Below, piece by piece: positions 7,972-16,066 of a stretch of DNA of 64,000 bases. The position numbers and the translations under genes were made by a program. Numbering within the stretch: the first letter of the stretch is position 1; every line of letters starts with the position of its first letter. Below the pieces are notes generated by a model. The model had not been told where the DNA came from. It was given only the letters and a program-made list of their open reading frames with translations, and did not search any database. Origin of the DNA: Paracoccaceae bacterium. GTDB taxonomy: Bacteria; Pseudomonadota; Alphaproteobacteria; Rhodobacterales; Rhodobacteraceae. The DNA lies in the NCBI GenBank assembly GCA_016938875.1, contig JAFGTV010000008.1, positions 1 through 64,000 of the forward strand, written 5' to 3'.

Positions 7972-10768
7972 TCTGATCCTCCAACGGTCCGCGCGCGATC
8001 ACGTCCTCGATGACCTGGGCCGCCGCACCGCGCGCCTGCACCAAAAGCGCCTCCAGCGCGGCGGCATCCGCGGCCCCGGTGCCCCGCAGCAGGAACGTCA
8101 GCCCCCCCTCGCCCAGCCGCGCCGGGTCCAGCGGGCCATCCGAGATCAACCGCGCCGCACCCTGCACCTTGCGCAGCAGGCCATAGCTGGCGACCAGCGT
8201 CTCGGCCTCTGCGGGGTGCAGCCAGCCCGCGGCGACCCCGGCCTGCAACTGCGCGGGCACCGCCGTGTGCGGGCTGGCCGCGATCAGCGCCGCGGCCGAG
8301 GCGATCAGTTCGATGTCCTGGCCGCGCCCCGGCCCCTGTTTGCCGTCCCAAGCCGATTTCGCAGGCTTGGCGCCGGCCAGCCGGGCGCGCATGTCCACCA
8401 CCCCGGCCAGGGTGCGGGCCAGCTCCGCCTTCTCGGCCAACAGCGCGCGGCGCAACGCCTCGACCTCTTTGGCCAGGCCCGGCGCCCCGGCCACCGCCCG
8501 CGCGCGGGTCAGCGCCAGGTGTTCCCAGGTCCAGGCCTGCTCGCGCTGGTAGGCGCTGAAACTTTGCACCGAGGTCGCCACCGGCCCCTGGTTGCCCGAG
8601 GGGCGCAGCCGCATGTCCACCTCGTAAAGCTTGCCCTCGGCCATCGGGGCGGTCAGCGCGGTCACCAGCGCCTGGGTCAGACGCGCGTAATAGGCCCGCG
8701 CGGCCAGCGGGCGGCGGCCCTGAGAGTTCTCGACCCCGTCGGCGTCATAGATCACGATCAGGTCCAGGTCAGATTTTGCCGTCAGCGCCCCCGCCCCGAG
8801 CGAACCCATGCCCAGCACCACCGCCCCCTTGCCCGGGGGCGTACCATGCTTGGCCGCGAACTGGTCGACCACATGGGGCCACAGCGCGGCCAGGACCGCC
8901 TGGGCCAGATCGGCGTATTCCGTGCCCGCCTCGCCGGCGTCGATCAGGCCGCGCAGGAAATGCACCCCGATGCGGAAATGCCATTCCTTGACCCAGGCCC
9001 GCGCGGCGTCCAGCTGCCGCTCATAGTCGTCCAGCGCGTCCAGCCGGGCCACCAGGGTGTCCTGCAAGGCATCGCGCCCCGGCCAGGCCTCGAAAAACGC
9101 GCCGCCGATCACCGCGTCCAGCACGCCCGCGTTGCGCGACAGGTATTGCGCCAGTTCCGGCGAGACCGAGGTGATGTCGATGATCAGGTCGATCAGCTGC
9201 GGATTGGCCTCGAACAGCGAGAAAAGCTGAACCCCCGCGGGCAACCCGGCCAGGAACCCATCAAAGGCCGAGAACGCCTCTTCCGGGCGCGGGGCGCGGG
9301 TCAGGCGCCCCAGAAGGTCAGGCTTGAGCCGTTTGAAAATCTCGCGCGCGCGGGCCGAGCGCAGGCAGGGATAGCCCTGCCAGGCCTCGACGATCTTGGC
9401 CGCGGTTTCGGGCAGGTCGGGGGGGGCGGCGGCCTCGGACTTGCCGGGGGCAAAGAACCCCTCGGTCAGCCCATCGACCCGCTCCAGCCGCGCGCGCAGA
9501 TCGGCCCGCCAGGCCGCGACATCGCCCGCGCCGCAGAAATGCGCGATCCGTTCCAGCCCCTCGGCCGTGCCGGGCAGCGCGTGGGTCTGCGCGTCGTTGA
9601 CCATCTGCAAGCGATGCTCGACCTCGCGGTGGACGCAGTAATCGGCGCTGAGCGTTTCGGCCACCTCGGGCGGCACCCACCCCTTTTGGGCCAGCCGCGC
9701 CAACCCCTCCAGCGTGCCGCGCACGCGCAGGTCGGGGTCGCGCCCGCCGGCGATGATCTGGCGGGTCTGGGTGAAAAACTCGATCTCGCGGATGCCGCCC
9801 ACGCCCAACTTCATGTCGTGGCCTTCCAGCGTCAGCGCGCCGTGCAGCCCCTTGTGGCTGCGGATCTTAAGCCGCATGTCATGGGCATCCTGGATCGCCG
9901 CGAAATCCAGGTGCTTGCGCCACACGAACGGGCGCAGCCGGTCCAGATAGGCCCAGCCCGCCTGGATGTCCCCCGCGCAGGGGCGCGCCTTGATATGGGC
10001 GGCGCGTTCCCAGGTGCGGCCCAGGCTTTCGTAATACCGCTCGGCGGCCTCCATCGCCAGGCAGACCGGCGTGACAGAGGCATCCGGGCGCAGCCTTAGA
10101 TCGGTGCGAAACACATAGCCCTCGCCCGTCGGCTCGGACAACAGCGCGGTCATGCGCCGGGTGACCTTGATGAAACTGCTGCGGGCCTCGTGGAACTGGT
10201 CGGGCGCAAAGCGGTCCTGGTCGAACAGGCAAATCAGGTCGATATCGCTGGAATAGTTCAGCTCATGCGCGCCCTGCTTGCCCATGGCCAGCACCACCAT
10301 GCCGCCGGCCGTTTGCGCGTCGTCCGCCGTCAGGCCGGGCAGCTTGCCACGCGCGATCTCTGCGGCGACCAGCCGGGTCAGGCAGGTGTTCACGCACAGG
10401 TCCGCAAAATCGGTCAGTGCGCCGGTCACCTGATCCAGCCGCCACGCGCCCCCCAGATCGGCCAGCGCGATCAGCAGGGCGGCGCGCCGCTTGGCCTGGC
10501 GCAGCCCTGATTTCAACTCCTCCAGCGGCAGTGCGCGGACCTGATCCAGGATCGCGCCAAAGGCGGCGTCGGGATCTTCGGCCAACGCGCCGTCCAGCCA
10601 CGCGCCCTCGCGCAGCATCAGCCCCCACAGATAGGGGCTGCACCCCGCGGTCCCCTCCAGCAGGGCGCGGATCTCGGGGGGGTGGGCGGCAAACCGGGCG
10701 CCGGCCTCGGCGGCGCGGTCGGGTTCGTGCGGGATGGGGGTGCGGGTCAGGCGCGATTGCAGGCTCAT
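7961..10768 (-). CDS. glnE: Bifunctional glutamine synthetase adenylyltransferase/deadenylase
   Basis: 935-residue enzyme that adds and removes AMP on glutamine synthetase in response to nitrogen status through PII. It has two nucleotidyltransferase domains: an N-terminal deadenylylating domain with SSDIDLICLFD near residue 176, and a C-terminal adenylylating domain with KSDLDLIVIYD near residue 666. A linker and all-helical regions follow each. Its length fits the family (about 900-1000 residues). Transcription is opposite to the YbaK-type gene. A small gene overlaps its 3' end. Confidence 0.95.
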   Translation of the reverse strand: MSLQSRLTRTPIPHEPDRAAEAGARFAAHPPEIRALLEGTAGCSPYLWGLMLREGAWLDGALAEDPDAAFGAILDQVRALPLEELKSGLRQAKRRAALLIALADLGGAWRLDQVTGALTDFADLCVNTCLTRLVAAEIARGKLPGLTADDAQTAGGMVVLAMGKQGAHELNYSSDIDLICLFDQDRFAPDQFHEARSSFIKVTRRMTALLSEPTGEGYVFRTDLRLRPDASVTPVCLAMEAAERYYESLGRTWERAAHIKARPCAGDIQAGWAYLDRLRPFVWRKHLDFAAIQDAHDMRLKIRSHKGLHGALTLEGHDMKLGVGGIREIEFFTQTRQIIAGGRDPDLRVRGTLEGLARLAQKGWVPPEVAETLSADYCVHREVEHRLQMVNDAQTHALPGTAEGLERIAHFCGAGDVAAWRADLRARLERVDGLTEGFFAPGKSEAAAPPDLPETAAKIVEAWQGYPCLRSARAREIFKRLKPDLLGRLTRAPRPEEAFSAFDGFLAGLPAGVQLFSLFEANPQLIDLIIDITSVSPELAQYLSRNAGVLDAVIGGAFFEAWPGRDALQDTLVARLDALDDYERQLDAARAWVKEWHFRIGVHFLRGLIDAGEAGTEYADLAQAVLAALWPHVVDQFAAKHGTPPGKGAVVLGMGSLGAGALTAKSDLDLIVIYDADGVENSQGRRPLAARAYYARLTQALVTALTAPMAEGKLYEVDMRLRPSGNQGPVATSVQSFSAYQREQAWTWEHLALTRARAVAGAPGLAKEVEALRRALLAEKAELARTLAGVVDMRARLAGAKPAKSAWDGKQGPGRGQDIELIASAAALIAASPHTAVPAQLQAGVAAGWLHPAEAETLVASYGLLRKVQGAARLISDGPLDPARLGEGGLTFLLRGTGAADAAALEALLVQARGAAAQVIEDVIARGPLEDQNAD

Positions 10769-10865
10769 GGCCCAGTGATGCAGCGCCAGCGCGGCGCGGT
10801 CAACGGGGCTTGCACCCTGCCCCGGCCCCGCCGATCATACCGCCCATGGATCGAGGGGACACCGT

Positions 10866-11333
10866 ATGAGCAAAAGCCTGACACGGGTGCGCCGCGCGCT
10901 GGACGCGGCCGGGATCGCGGCCGATATCCGCGAACCGGGCCCGGCCCGCACCGCCCAGCAGGCCGCCGATGCCGTGGGCTGCGAGATCGACCAGATCGCC
11001 AAATCCATCATCTTTCGGGGCGCGCAAAGTGGCAGTGCCGTGCTGTTTCTGACCGCGGGCGGCAACCGGGTCTGCGCCGAACAGGCCTCGGCCCTGGCCG
11101 GCGAGCAGCTGGGAAAGGCCGACGCCGCGCTGATCCGGGCGCAGACCGGGTTTGCCATCGGGGGGGTCGCGCCGATCGGTCACCTCAATCCGATCCGCGC
11201 CTTTCTGGATCCACGGCTGATGGAGTTTGCGCAGGTCTGGGCGGCGGCGGGCACCCCGCGCCACCTGTTCGCGCTGGACCCGCAACTGTTGCCGGGGCTG
11301 ACCGGGGGCACGCTGGCGGCGTTCACCCTGTGA
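10866..11333 (+). CDS. YbaK/EbsC-family (prolyl-tRNA editing-type) deacylase
   Basis: 155-residue single-domain YbaK-like protein that probably hydrolyses a mischarged aminoacyl-tRNA in trans. The conserved lysine of the family is Lys46 in QIAKSIIF. The later motif AIGGVAPIGHL (around 100-110) matches the G-[IV]-[SA]-P-[FI]-G signature of the substrate pocket. Stand-alone members include YbaK (Cys-tRNA-Pro) and ProXp-type proteins; the exact tRNA target cannot be decided here. It is transcribed divergently from glnE. Confidence 0.85.
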   Translation: MSKSLTRVRRALDAAGIAADIREPGPARTAQQAADAVGCEIDQIAKSIIFRGAQSGSAVLFLTAGGNRVCAEQASALAGEQLGKADAALIRAQTGFAIGGVAPIGHLNPIRAFLDPRLMEFAQVWAAAGTPRHLFALDPQLLPGLTGGTLAAFTL

Positions 11334-11353
11334 TCAGGGCGGAGGTCGAAAAA

Positions 11354-11374
11354 AATGTAAACAACCTTTACATT
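11354..11374. promoter_or_regulatory. Operator-like palindrome 1 upstream of the DUF2852 gene
   Basis: AATGTAAA (11354-11361) and TTTACATT (11367-11374) are exact inverted repeats separated by CAACC. The site has the form TGT-N11-ACA. A second site of the same design lies 59 bp downstream. The pair is likely bound by one dimeric regulator. A possible -35 (TTGAAA, 11380-11385) lies between them. Confidence 0.6.
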
Positions 11375-11413
11375 GGCTCTTGAAACCGGGCCGCATCCTT
11401 CCGATCTGAGGTA

Positions 11414-11432
11414 ATGTGAAGCGTATTCACAT
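11414..11432. promoter_or_regulatory. Operator-like palindrome 2 upstream of the DUF2852 gene
   Basis: ATGTGAA (11414-11420) and TTCACAT (11426-11432) are exact inverted repeats around GCGTA. Arm length, 5-bp spacer and the TGT-N11-ACA ends match the site at 11354-11374. It lies 38 bp before the start codon at 11471, so occupancy could block transcription or early elongation. Confidence 0.6.
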
Positions 11433-11470
11433 CCAACGATCCGACCCCGACCTTGTTAAAGGAGAGCACC

Positions 11471-11878
11471 ATGAGTTCTGTCGCCACTTGGCCCGGCCGG
11501 GCCGAATCCTGGCTAGATCAGCGCGGCAAGCCCGCCTGGATCGCCGCCATGGTTCTGGGTTTCATCTTTTTCTGGCCCGTCGGGCTGGTCCTTCTGGCCT
11601 ATATGATCTGGAGCAAACGCATGTTCAACGGACGCTGCACGGGCCGTCACGCCCGCTTTCACCAGGCCCACGCGGCCTTTGCCTCGTCGGGAAACAGCGC
11701 CTTTGACGCCTACAAGGCCGACACCCTGCGCCGCCTGGAAGAGGAGCAAAACGCCTTTGCCGAGTTTCTGCAACGGCTGCGCCAGGCCAAGGACAAGTCC
11801 GAGTTCGACCAGTTCATGCAAGACCGCGACACCCGCGCGCGTCAAACCCCGGGGTCCGCGCCCGAACCCCAGGCCTGA
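11471..11878 (+). CDS. DUF2852-like small membrane protein
   Basis: 135-residue protein matching the DUF2852 pattern known in Alphaproteobacteria; its function is unknown. One or two membrane segments lie near residues 22-45 (IAAMVLGFIFFWPVGLVLLAYMIW, quoted here in part as WPVGLVLLAYMIW). A cytoplasmic, helical, charged region rich in Glu/Lys/Gln (about 65-120) may be a coiled coil. The start at MSSVATW follows a strong AAAGGAG site; an ATG six codons earlier has none. The upstream region carries two matched palindromes, so regulated expression is likely. An RDD-family membrane gene follows. Confidence 0.75.
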   Translation: MSSVATWPGRAESWLDQRGKPAWIAAMVLGFIFFWPVGLVLLAYMIWSKRMFNGRCTGRHARFHQAHAAFASSGNSAFDAYKADTLRRLEEEQNAFAEFLQRLRQAKDKSEFDQFMQDRDTRARQTPGSAPEPQA

Positions 11879-11944
11879 TCCCACGCGCCCGGCCCCCGAC
11901 ACGGGTCGGGCGCGCCCCCACACTTGATGCGAAAGGCACAGCCA

Positions 11945-12403
11945 ATGCCCCCCGTCTCTGATCCGTTCTGGGGCCTGCCCGACCCCGCCTTGCACGGCGA
12001 ATTCTACGCTGACGTGGCCCCCAAGCGGCTGGTCGCCTGGGTCGTCGATAGCGTGCTGATCGTTCTGTTGGCGCTGCTGGCGTTGCCCTTCACCGCCTTT
12101 GTGGCGGTGTTTTTCCTGCCGGTTTTCGTGGTTTTGGTCGGGTTCGCCTACCGCACGGTGACGCTCGCGCGCGGGTCTGCGACCTGGGGCATGCGGCTGG
12201 TGGCCATCGAGATGCGCAATGCGCGCGGCGAGCGGTTGGACCTGCCCACCGCGGCGATGCACACGCTGATCTACTCGGTCGGATTCGCCATGGTGCTGCC
12301 GCAACTGGCCTCGATCGTGTTGATGCTGACGGGGCCGCGGGCGCAGGGGCTGGGGGATCTGGTGCTGGGGACGGCGGCAATCAACCGGCCCGGCCGCGGC
12401 TGA
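11945..12403 (+). CDS. RDD-family membrane protein
   Basis: 152-residue integral membrane protein of the RDD family, whose members are proposed to take part in ion or small-solute transport. The N-terminal Arg/Asp motif (KRLVAWVVDSVLIVLLALL) is the RDD hallmark. It is followed by a second long hydrophobic segment (about 42-62), the GSATWGMRLVAIEMRN motif, and a third membrane stretch (about 98-118). The start at MPPVSDPFW is preferred for its upstream GAAAGG. It is probably co-transcribed with the DUF2852 gene 66 bp upstream. Confidence 0.8.
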   Translation: MPPVSDPFWGLPDPALHGEFYADVAPKRLVAWVVDSVLIVLLALLALPFTAFVAVFFLPVFVVLVGFAYRTVTLARGSATWGMRLVAIEMRNARGERLDLPTAAMHTLIYSVGFAMVLPQLASIVLMLTGPRAQGLGDLVLGTAAINRPGRG

Positions 12404-12480
12404 GCCGAACGCTCTTGGCACCCGCGCATGTCCGGTGTTAGCGTTGAGGCCACGAGACACCGCTCACAATCGACCCGGAT

Positions 12481-13317
12481 ATGCGCCACACACTTCCGCT
12501 TGTACCCCAGTTTTACGTCACGGCCCCACAGCCCTGCCCCTATCTGCCCCGGCGGATGGAGCGAAAGCTGTTCACCGCGCTTCAGGGGGAAAACGCCGAG
12601 ACGCTGAACGACGCCCTGTCCAAACAGGGGTTCCGGCGCTCGCAGAACGTGCTGTATCGACCCGCCTGCGCGGAATGCACCGCGTGCCTGTCGGCGCGCA
12701 TCCGGGTGGCCGATTTTCAGCCCAGCCGCAGCCAGCGCAAGGCGCTCAACCGCAATCGCGATCTGATGCGCAACGCCTCGTCGCCCTGGGCCACCGAAGA
12801 GCAATACGGCCTGTTCCGCCGTTATCTGGACAGCCGCCACGCCGATGGCGGGATGGCCGACATGGATATCTTTGAATTTGCCGCGATGATCGAGGAAACC
12901 CCGGTGCGCTCGCGCGTCGTGGAATACAGCGCCGATCCCCAACCCGGCAGCCGCCACCGCCCGCTGGCCGCCGTGTGCCTGACCGACATCCTGGGCGACG
13001 GGCTGTCCATGGTCTATTCGTTCTACGACCCCGAGCGGGCAAAACGCTCGATGGGCAGCTATATCATCCTCGATCATATCGAGATCGCCCGCGAGGCGGG
13101 GTTGCCCTATGTCTACCTGGGCTACTGGGTGCCCGGCAGCCCCAAGATGGGCTACAAGTCCAATTTCTCGGCGCTGGAAATCTATAAGGGCGGCCAGTGG
13201 CAGGCCCTGGGCGATCCCGATGCCCATGACGCCGAGACGCACCCGCTGTCGGTCGATCCAATCGCCGAACAAGTGGCCCGCATCAGCCTGCCGGATACCA
13301 GGCCAACGCGCGGCTGA
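12481..13317 (+). CDS. bpt: Aspartate/glutamate leucyltransferase (Bpt, N-end rule)
   Basis: 278-residue bacterial ATE1-type aminoacyl-tRNA-protein transferase. It adds leucine to proteins with N-terminal Asp or Glu, marking them for ClpS/ClpAP degradation. The Cys motifs of the family are present: Cys19 in QPCPYLP and Cys63-x2-Cys66-x2-Cys69 in [10 protein letters not shown]. The C-terminal GNAT-like half has [19 protein letters not shown]. The length fits Bpt (about 240-280). The gene stands alone, convergent with the alcohol dehydrogenase gene. Confidence 0.92.
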   Translation: MRHTLPLVPQFYVTAPQPCPYLPRRMERKLFTALQGENAETLNDALSKQGFRRSQNVLYRPACAECTACLSARIRVADFQPSRSQRKALNRNRDLMRNASSPWATEEQYGLFRRYLDSRHADGGMADMDIFEFAAMIEETPVRSRVVEYSADPQPGSRHRPLAAVCLTDILGDGLSMVYSFYDPERAKRSMGSYIILDHIEIAREAGLPYVYLGYWVPGSPKMGYKSNFSALEIYKGGQWQALGDPDAHDAETHPLSVDPIAEQVARISLPDTRPTRG

Positions 13318-13476
13318 GCACTCGACGAGCGCTGGTTCGCGACGCGGTCAGCCTTTGTCCTCATCGGGGACTTTGCCCGCCGTCACGCCTGGCGGACGCC
13401 GCCGACATGTCACGATTGGCGCGTGGTGGTCCATTTCGCCTTTCCGTCCATCCGCACCGTTCACCGGGCGGACCGC

Positions 13477-13500
13477 TGCCCCGACCTGGTGGCCGGGGCA
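13477..13500. terminator. Hairpin between convergent bpt and the alcohol dehydrogenase gene
   Basis: TGCCCCG (13477-13483) pairs with CGGGGCA (13494-13500) across a 10-nt loop, in the 216-bp gap between two convergent genes. A bidirectional terminator role is possible, but no T-run follows on either strand. Nothing else was recognised in this gap. Confidence 0.3.
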
Positions 13501-13533
13501 ACACGGGGCGCGCCAGCGATCGGGCGCCTTTTC

Positions 13534-14679
13534 CTAGAGACAATCCTCAAAGAGCTTGCGAGTGTTTTCCCGGGTCATCTCGACCGGGTTTCCGCCCACC
13601 GACGGGTCGCGCAGCGCCGCGTCGGTCAGCGCGTCGAGATCGGGGTCGATGACCCCAAGGTCTGTCAGGGTCGCCGGAATGCCCAACTGCGCGTTCAACG
13701 CGCCGACGAAGTCATAGAACCCCTGGAACCCGCCCTCGATGCCCAGATAGGCGGCGGCGCGGGTCAGAGGCTCTTCGATGGCCGCGCGGTTGAACAGCAG
13801 CACCGGCTGCATCACCACCGCGTTCGTGGTCCCGTGATGGGTGCCGTAAACCGCCCCGATCGGGTGCGACAGCGCGTGGATCGCCCCCAGCCCCTTTTGG
13901 AACGCCACGGCCCCCATGGCGGCGGCGGCCATCATGTAGGCGCGTGCCTCGATATCGGTGCCGTCGGCATAGGCGCGCGGCAGATACTCCTTGACCAGGC
14001 GCATCCCCTCCAGCGCGATGCCGTGGGACTTGGGGTGGAAATGCGGCGAGCAATAGGCCTCCAGGCAGTGGGCAAAGGCGTCCATCCCGGTCCCCGCGGT
14101 GATCGCGGCGGGCATGCCGACGGTCAGTTCGGGATCGCAGATCACCACCGTGGGCAAGAGCTTGGGGTGGAAGATGATCTTTTTCTCATGGGTCACGGAA
14201 TTGGTCAGGACGCCCGCGCGGCCGACCTCGGACCCGGTGCCGGCGGTGGTGGGCACCGCGACGATCGGAGCGATGGCGTCGGCATCGGCGCGGGTCCACC
14301 AGTCGCCGATATCCTCGAAATCCCAAACCGGGCGGGATTGCCCGGCCATGAAGGCGACGATCTTGCCCAGATCCAGCCCCGAGCCGCCACCAAAGGCGAT
14401 GACCCCGTCATGGCCACCCGCGCGATAGGCCGCGACGCCGGCCTCGGCGTTGATCTCGTTGGGATTGGGATCGACCTCGGCAAAGAGCGCCCGGCCCAGC
14501 CCGGCCCCCTCCAGCAGATCCAGCGCGGCCAGGGTGATCGGCAAATGCGCCAGCCCCCGGTCGGTGACCAGCAGCGGCTTCTTGATCCCCGCGGCGATGC
14601 AGGCCTCGGGCAACTCGGAAATACGTCCCGCCCCGAACCGGATGGCGTTGGGGTAGGACCAGTTGGCGATGAGCGACAT
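13534..14679 (-). CDS. Iron-containing alcohol dehydrogenase
   Basis: 381-residue group III (Fe-type) alcohol dehydrogenase that oxidises a primary alcohol with NAD(P). The N-terminal nucleotide-binding region has AFGGGSGLDLGK. The metal site is seen in AGTGMDAFAHCLEAY and IHALSHPIGAVYGTHHG, which supply Asp and three His. The start MSLIANW is chosen because the upstream frame belongs to the aldehyde dehydrogenase gene, 2 bp away. As last gene of the GS-ALDH-ADH run it likely oxidises the hydroxyl of the pathway intermediate before the aldehyde dehydrogenase acts. The substrate is unknown. Confidence 0.9.
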   Translation of the reverse strand: MSLIANWSYPNAIRFGAGRISELPEACIAAGIKKPLLVTDRGLAHLPITLAALDLLEGAGLGRALFAEVDPNPNEINAEAGVAAYRAGGHDGVIAFGGGSGLDLGKIVAFMAGQSRPVWDFEDIGDWWTRADADAIAPIVAVPTTAGTGSEVGRAGVLTNSVTHEKKIIFHPKLLPTVVICDPELTVGMPAAITAGTGMDAFAHCLEAYCSPHFHPKSHGIALEGMRLVKEYLPRAYADGTDIEARAYMMAAAAMGAVAFQKGLGAIHALSHPIGAVYGTHHGTTNAVVMQPVLLFNRAAIEEPLTRAAAYLGIEGGFQGFYDFVGALNAQLGIPATLTDLGVIDPDLDALTDAALRDPSVGGNPVEMTRENTRKLFEDCL

Positions 14680-14681
14680 GT

Positions 14682-16061
14682 TCAGCCCTTTTTCAGGTGG
14701 TAAGATTTCGGACGGGTCAGGTTGTGATAGCCGATCACCGACAAGCCACCGCCGCGCCCGGTATTCTTGCACCCGGTCCAGCACAGCGCAGGATCCAGGT
14801 AATCACAGCGGTTCATGAAGACGGTGCCAGTCTCGATCGCATCGCCCAGGGCGCGCGCGCGCTCCACGTCGCGCGTCCACAGCGAGGCGGTCAGGCCAAA
14901 CTCGCTATCATTCATCATTTCAAGGGCTTCCGCGTCGTCCTTGACGCGCATGATGCCGACCACGGGGCCAAAGCTTTCCTCGCGCATCACGCGCATGGAA
15001 TGGTCCACATCCACCAGGATCTGCGGCATCAGGTAGGCCCCGCCATCGGCCGGGAACAGCGCGGGATCAATCAGCGCCTTGGCACCGGCCTCGATCGCTT
15101 CGGCGGTCTGGGCGCGCACCAGGTCGGCAAAACGCGCCTGCGCCATCGGACCCATGGTCGTGTCGGGCTCGAACGGATTGCCCAGGCGCGCCTGGGACAC
15201 GATGGCCACGCATTTCTCCACGAAGGCGTCATAGACATCGGCGTGGACATAGATCCGCTCGATCCCGCAACAGCACTGGCCCGAGTTGAACATCGCCCCG
15301 TCCATCAGCGTGTCGGCGGCCGCGTCCAGATCGGCATCCTCCATCACATAGCCGGGATCCTTGCCGCCCAGTTCCAGCCCCAGGCCGGTAAAGGTGCCCG
15401 CCGCGGCACGCTCGATCGCGCGGCCACCGCCGACAGAGCCGGTGAAGTTCACGAAATCGAACGCCCCCGCCGCGATCAGCGCCGAGGTGGTATCATGGCT
15501 GAGAAACACGTTCTGCGCGATGTCGTCGGGCACGCCCGCGTCGCGCAGCGCGCAGATGATCCGCTCGCCCACCAGCGGGGTCTGGCTGGCATGTTTCAGC
15601 ATCACCGCGTTCCCGGCGATCAGCGCGGGTGCGACGGTGTTGATCGCGGTCATGAAGGGATAGTTCCACGGCGCCACCACCAGCACCAGCCCGTGCGGCA
15701 CCCGGCGGATATAGCGGCTGAACGCGGCGCTGTCCTCGATGGTGATATCGGCCAGCGCCTCGGCGGCGATATCGGCCATGTGGCTGGCGCGTTCGTCAAA
15801 GCCGCGGAATTCACCGCCATAGCGCACCGGGCGGCCCATCTGCCAGGCCAGTTCCGGCACGATCTCGTCATTGGCCTCGCCCACCAGGGCGACGGCCTTG
15901 CGCACGATGGCGACCCGTTCGGCCAGCGGCCGCGCGGCCCAGGCCGCCTGGGCGGCACGGGCGCGTCCGACGGCGGCGCGCGCCTCGTCCAGCGGCATCA
16001 GCGCACGCTCGGCATACACGCTCCCGTCGACGGGAGAGATACATTTCAACATTTCAGTCAT
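14682..16061 (-). CDS. NAD(P)-dependent aldehyde dehydrogenase
   Basis: 459-residue aldehyde dehydrogenase superfamily protein that oxidises an aldehyde to the acid. The substrate-binding region WNYPFMTAINTVAPAL, the general-base glutamate in LELGGKDPGYV and the catalytic cysteine in NSGQCCCGIERIYV (near residue 264) are all present. It sits between the glutamine-synthetase-like gene (5-bp gap) and the alcohol dehydrogenase gene (2-bp gap), so the three are one transcriptional unit. The order suggests oxidation of a glutamylated or free amino-alcohol-derived aldehyde; this is inferred from context. Confidence 0.92.
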   Translation of the reverse strand: MTEMLKCISPVDGSVYAERALMPLDEARAAVGRARAAQAAWAARPLAERVAIVRKAVALVGEANDEIVPELAWQMGRPVRYGGEFRGFDERASHMADIAAEALADITIEDSAAFSRYIRRVPHGLVLVVAPWNYPFMTAINTVAPALIAGNAVMLKHASQTPLVGERIICALRDAGVPDDIAQNVFLSHDTTSALIAAGAFDFVNFTGSVGGGRAIERAAAGTFTGLGLELGGKDPGYVMEDADLDAAADTLMDGAMFNSGQCCCGIERIYVHADVYDAFVEKCVAIVSQARLGNPFEPDTTMGPMAQARFADLVRAQTAEAIEAGAKALIDPALFPADGGAYLMPQILVDVDHSMRVMREESFGPVVGIMRVKDDAEALEMMNDSEFGLTASLWTRDVERARALGDAIETGTVFMNRCDYLDPALCWTGCKNTGRGGGLSVIGYHNLTRPKSYHLKKG

Positions 16062-16066
16062 GTGGT

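Noticed and set aside
11354-11432. PpsR/CrtJ or FNR sites
   Set aside because: Spacing is TGT-N11-ACA, not N12, and there is no TTGAT/ATCAA core.
12433-12446. A second LacI-type operator (TGTTAGCGTTGA) before bpt
   Set aside because: Only one half matches the edd palindrome; the other half is not an inverted repeat.
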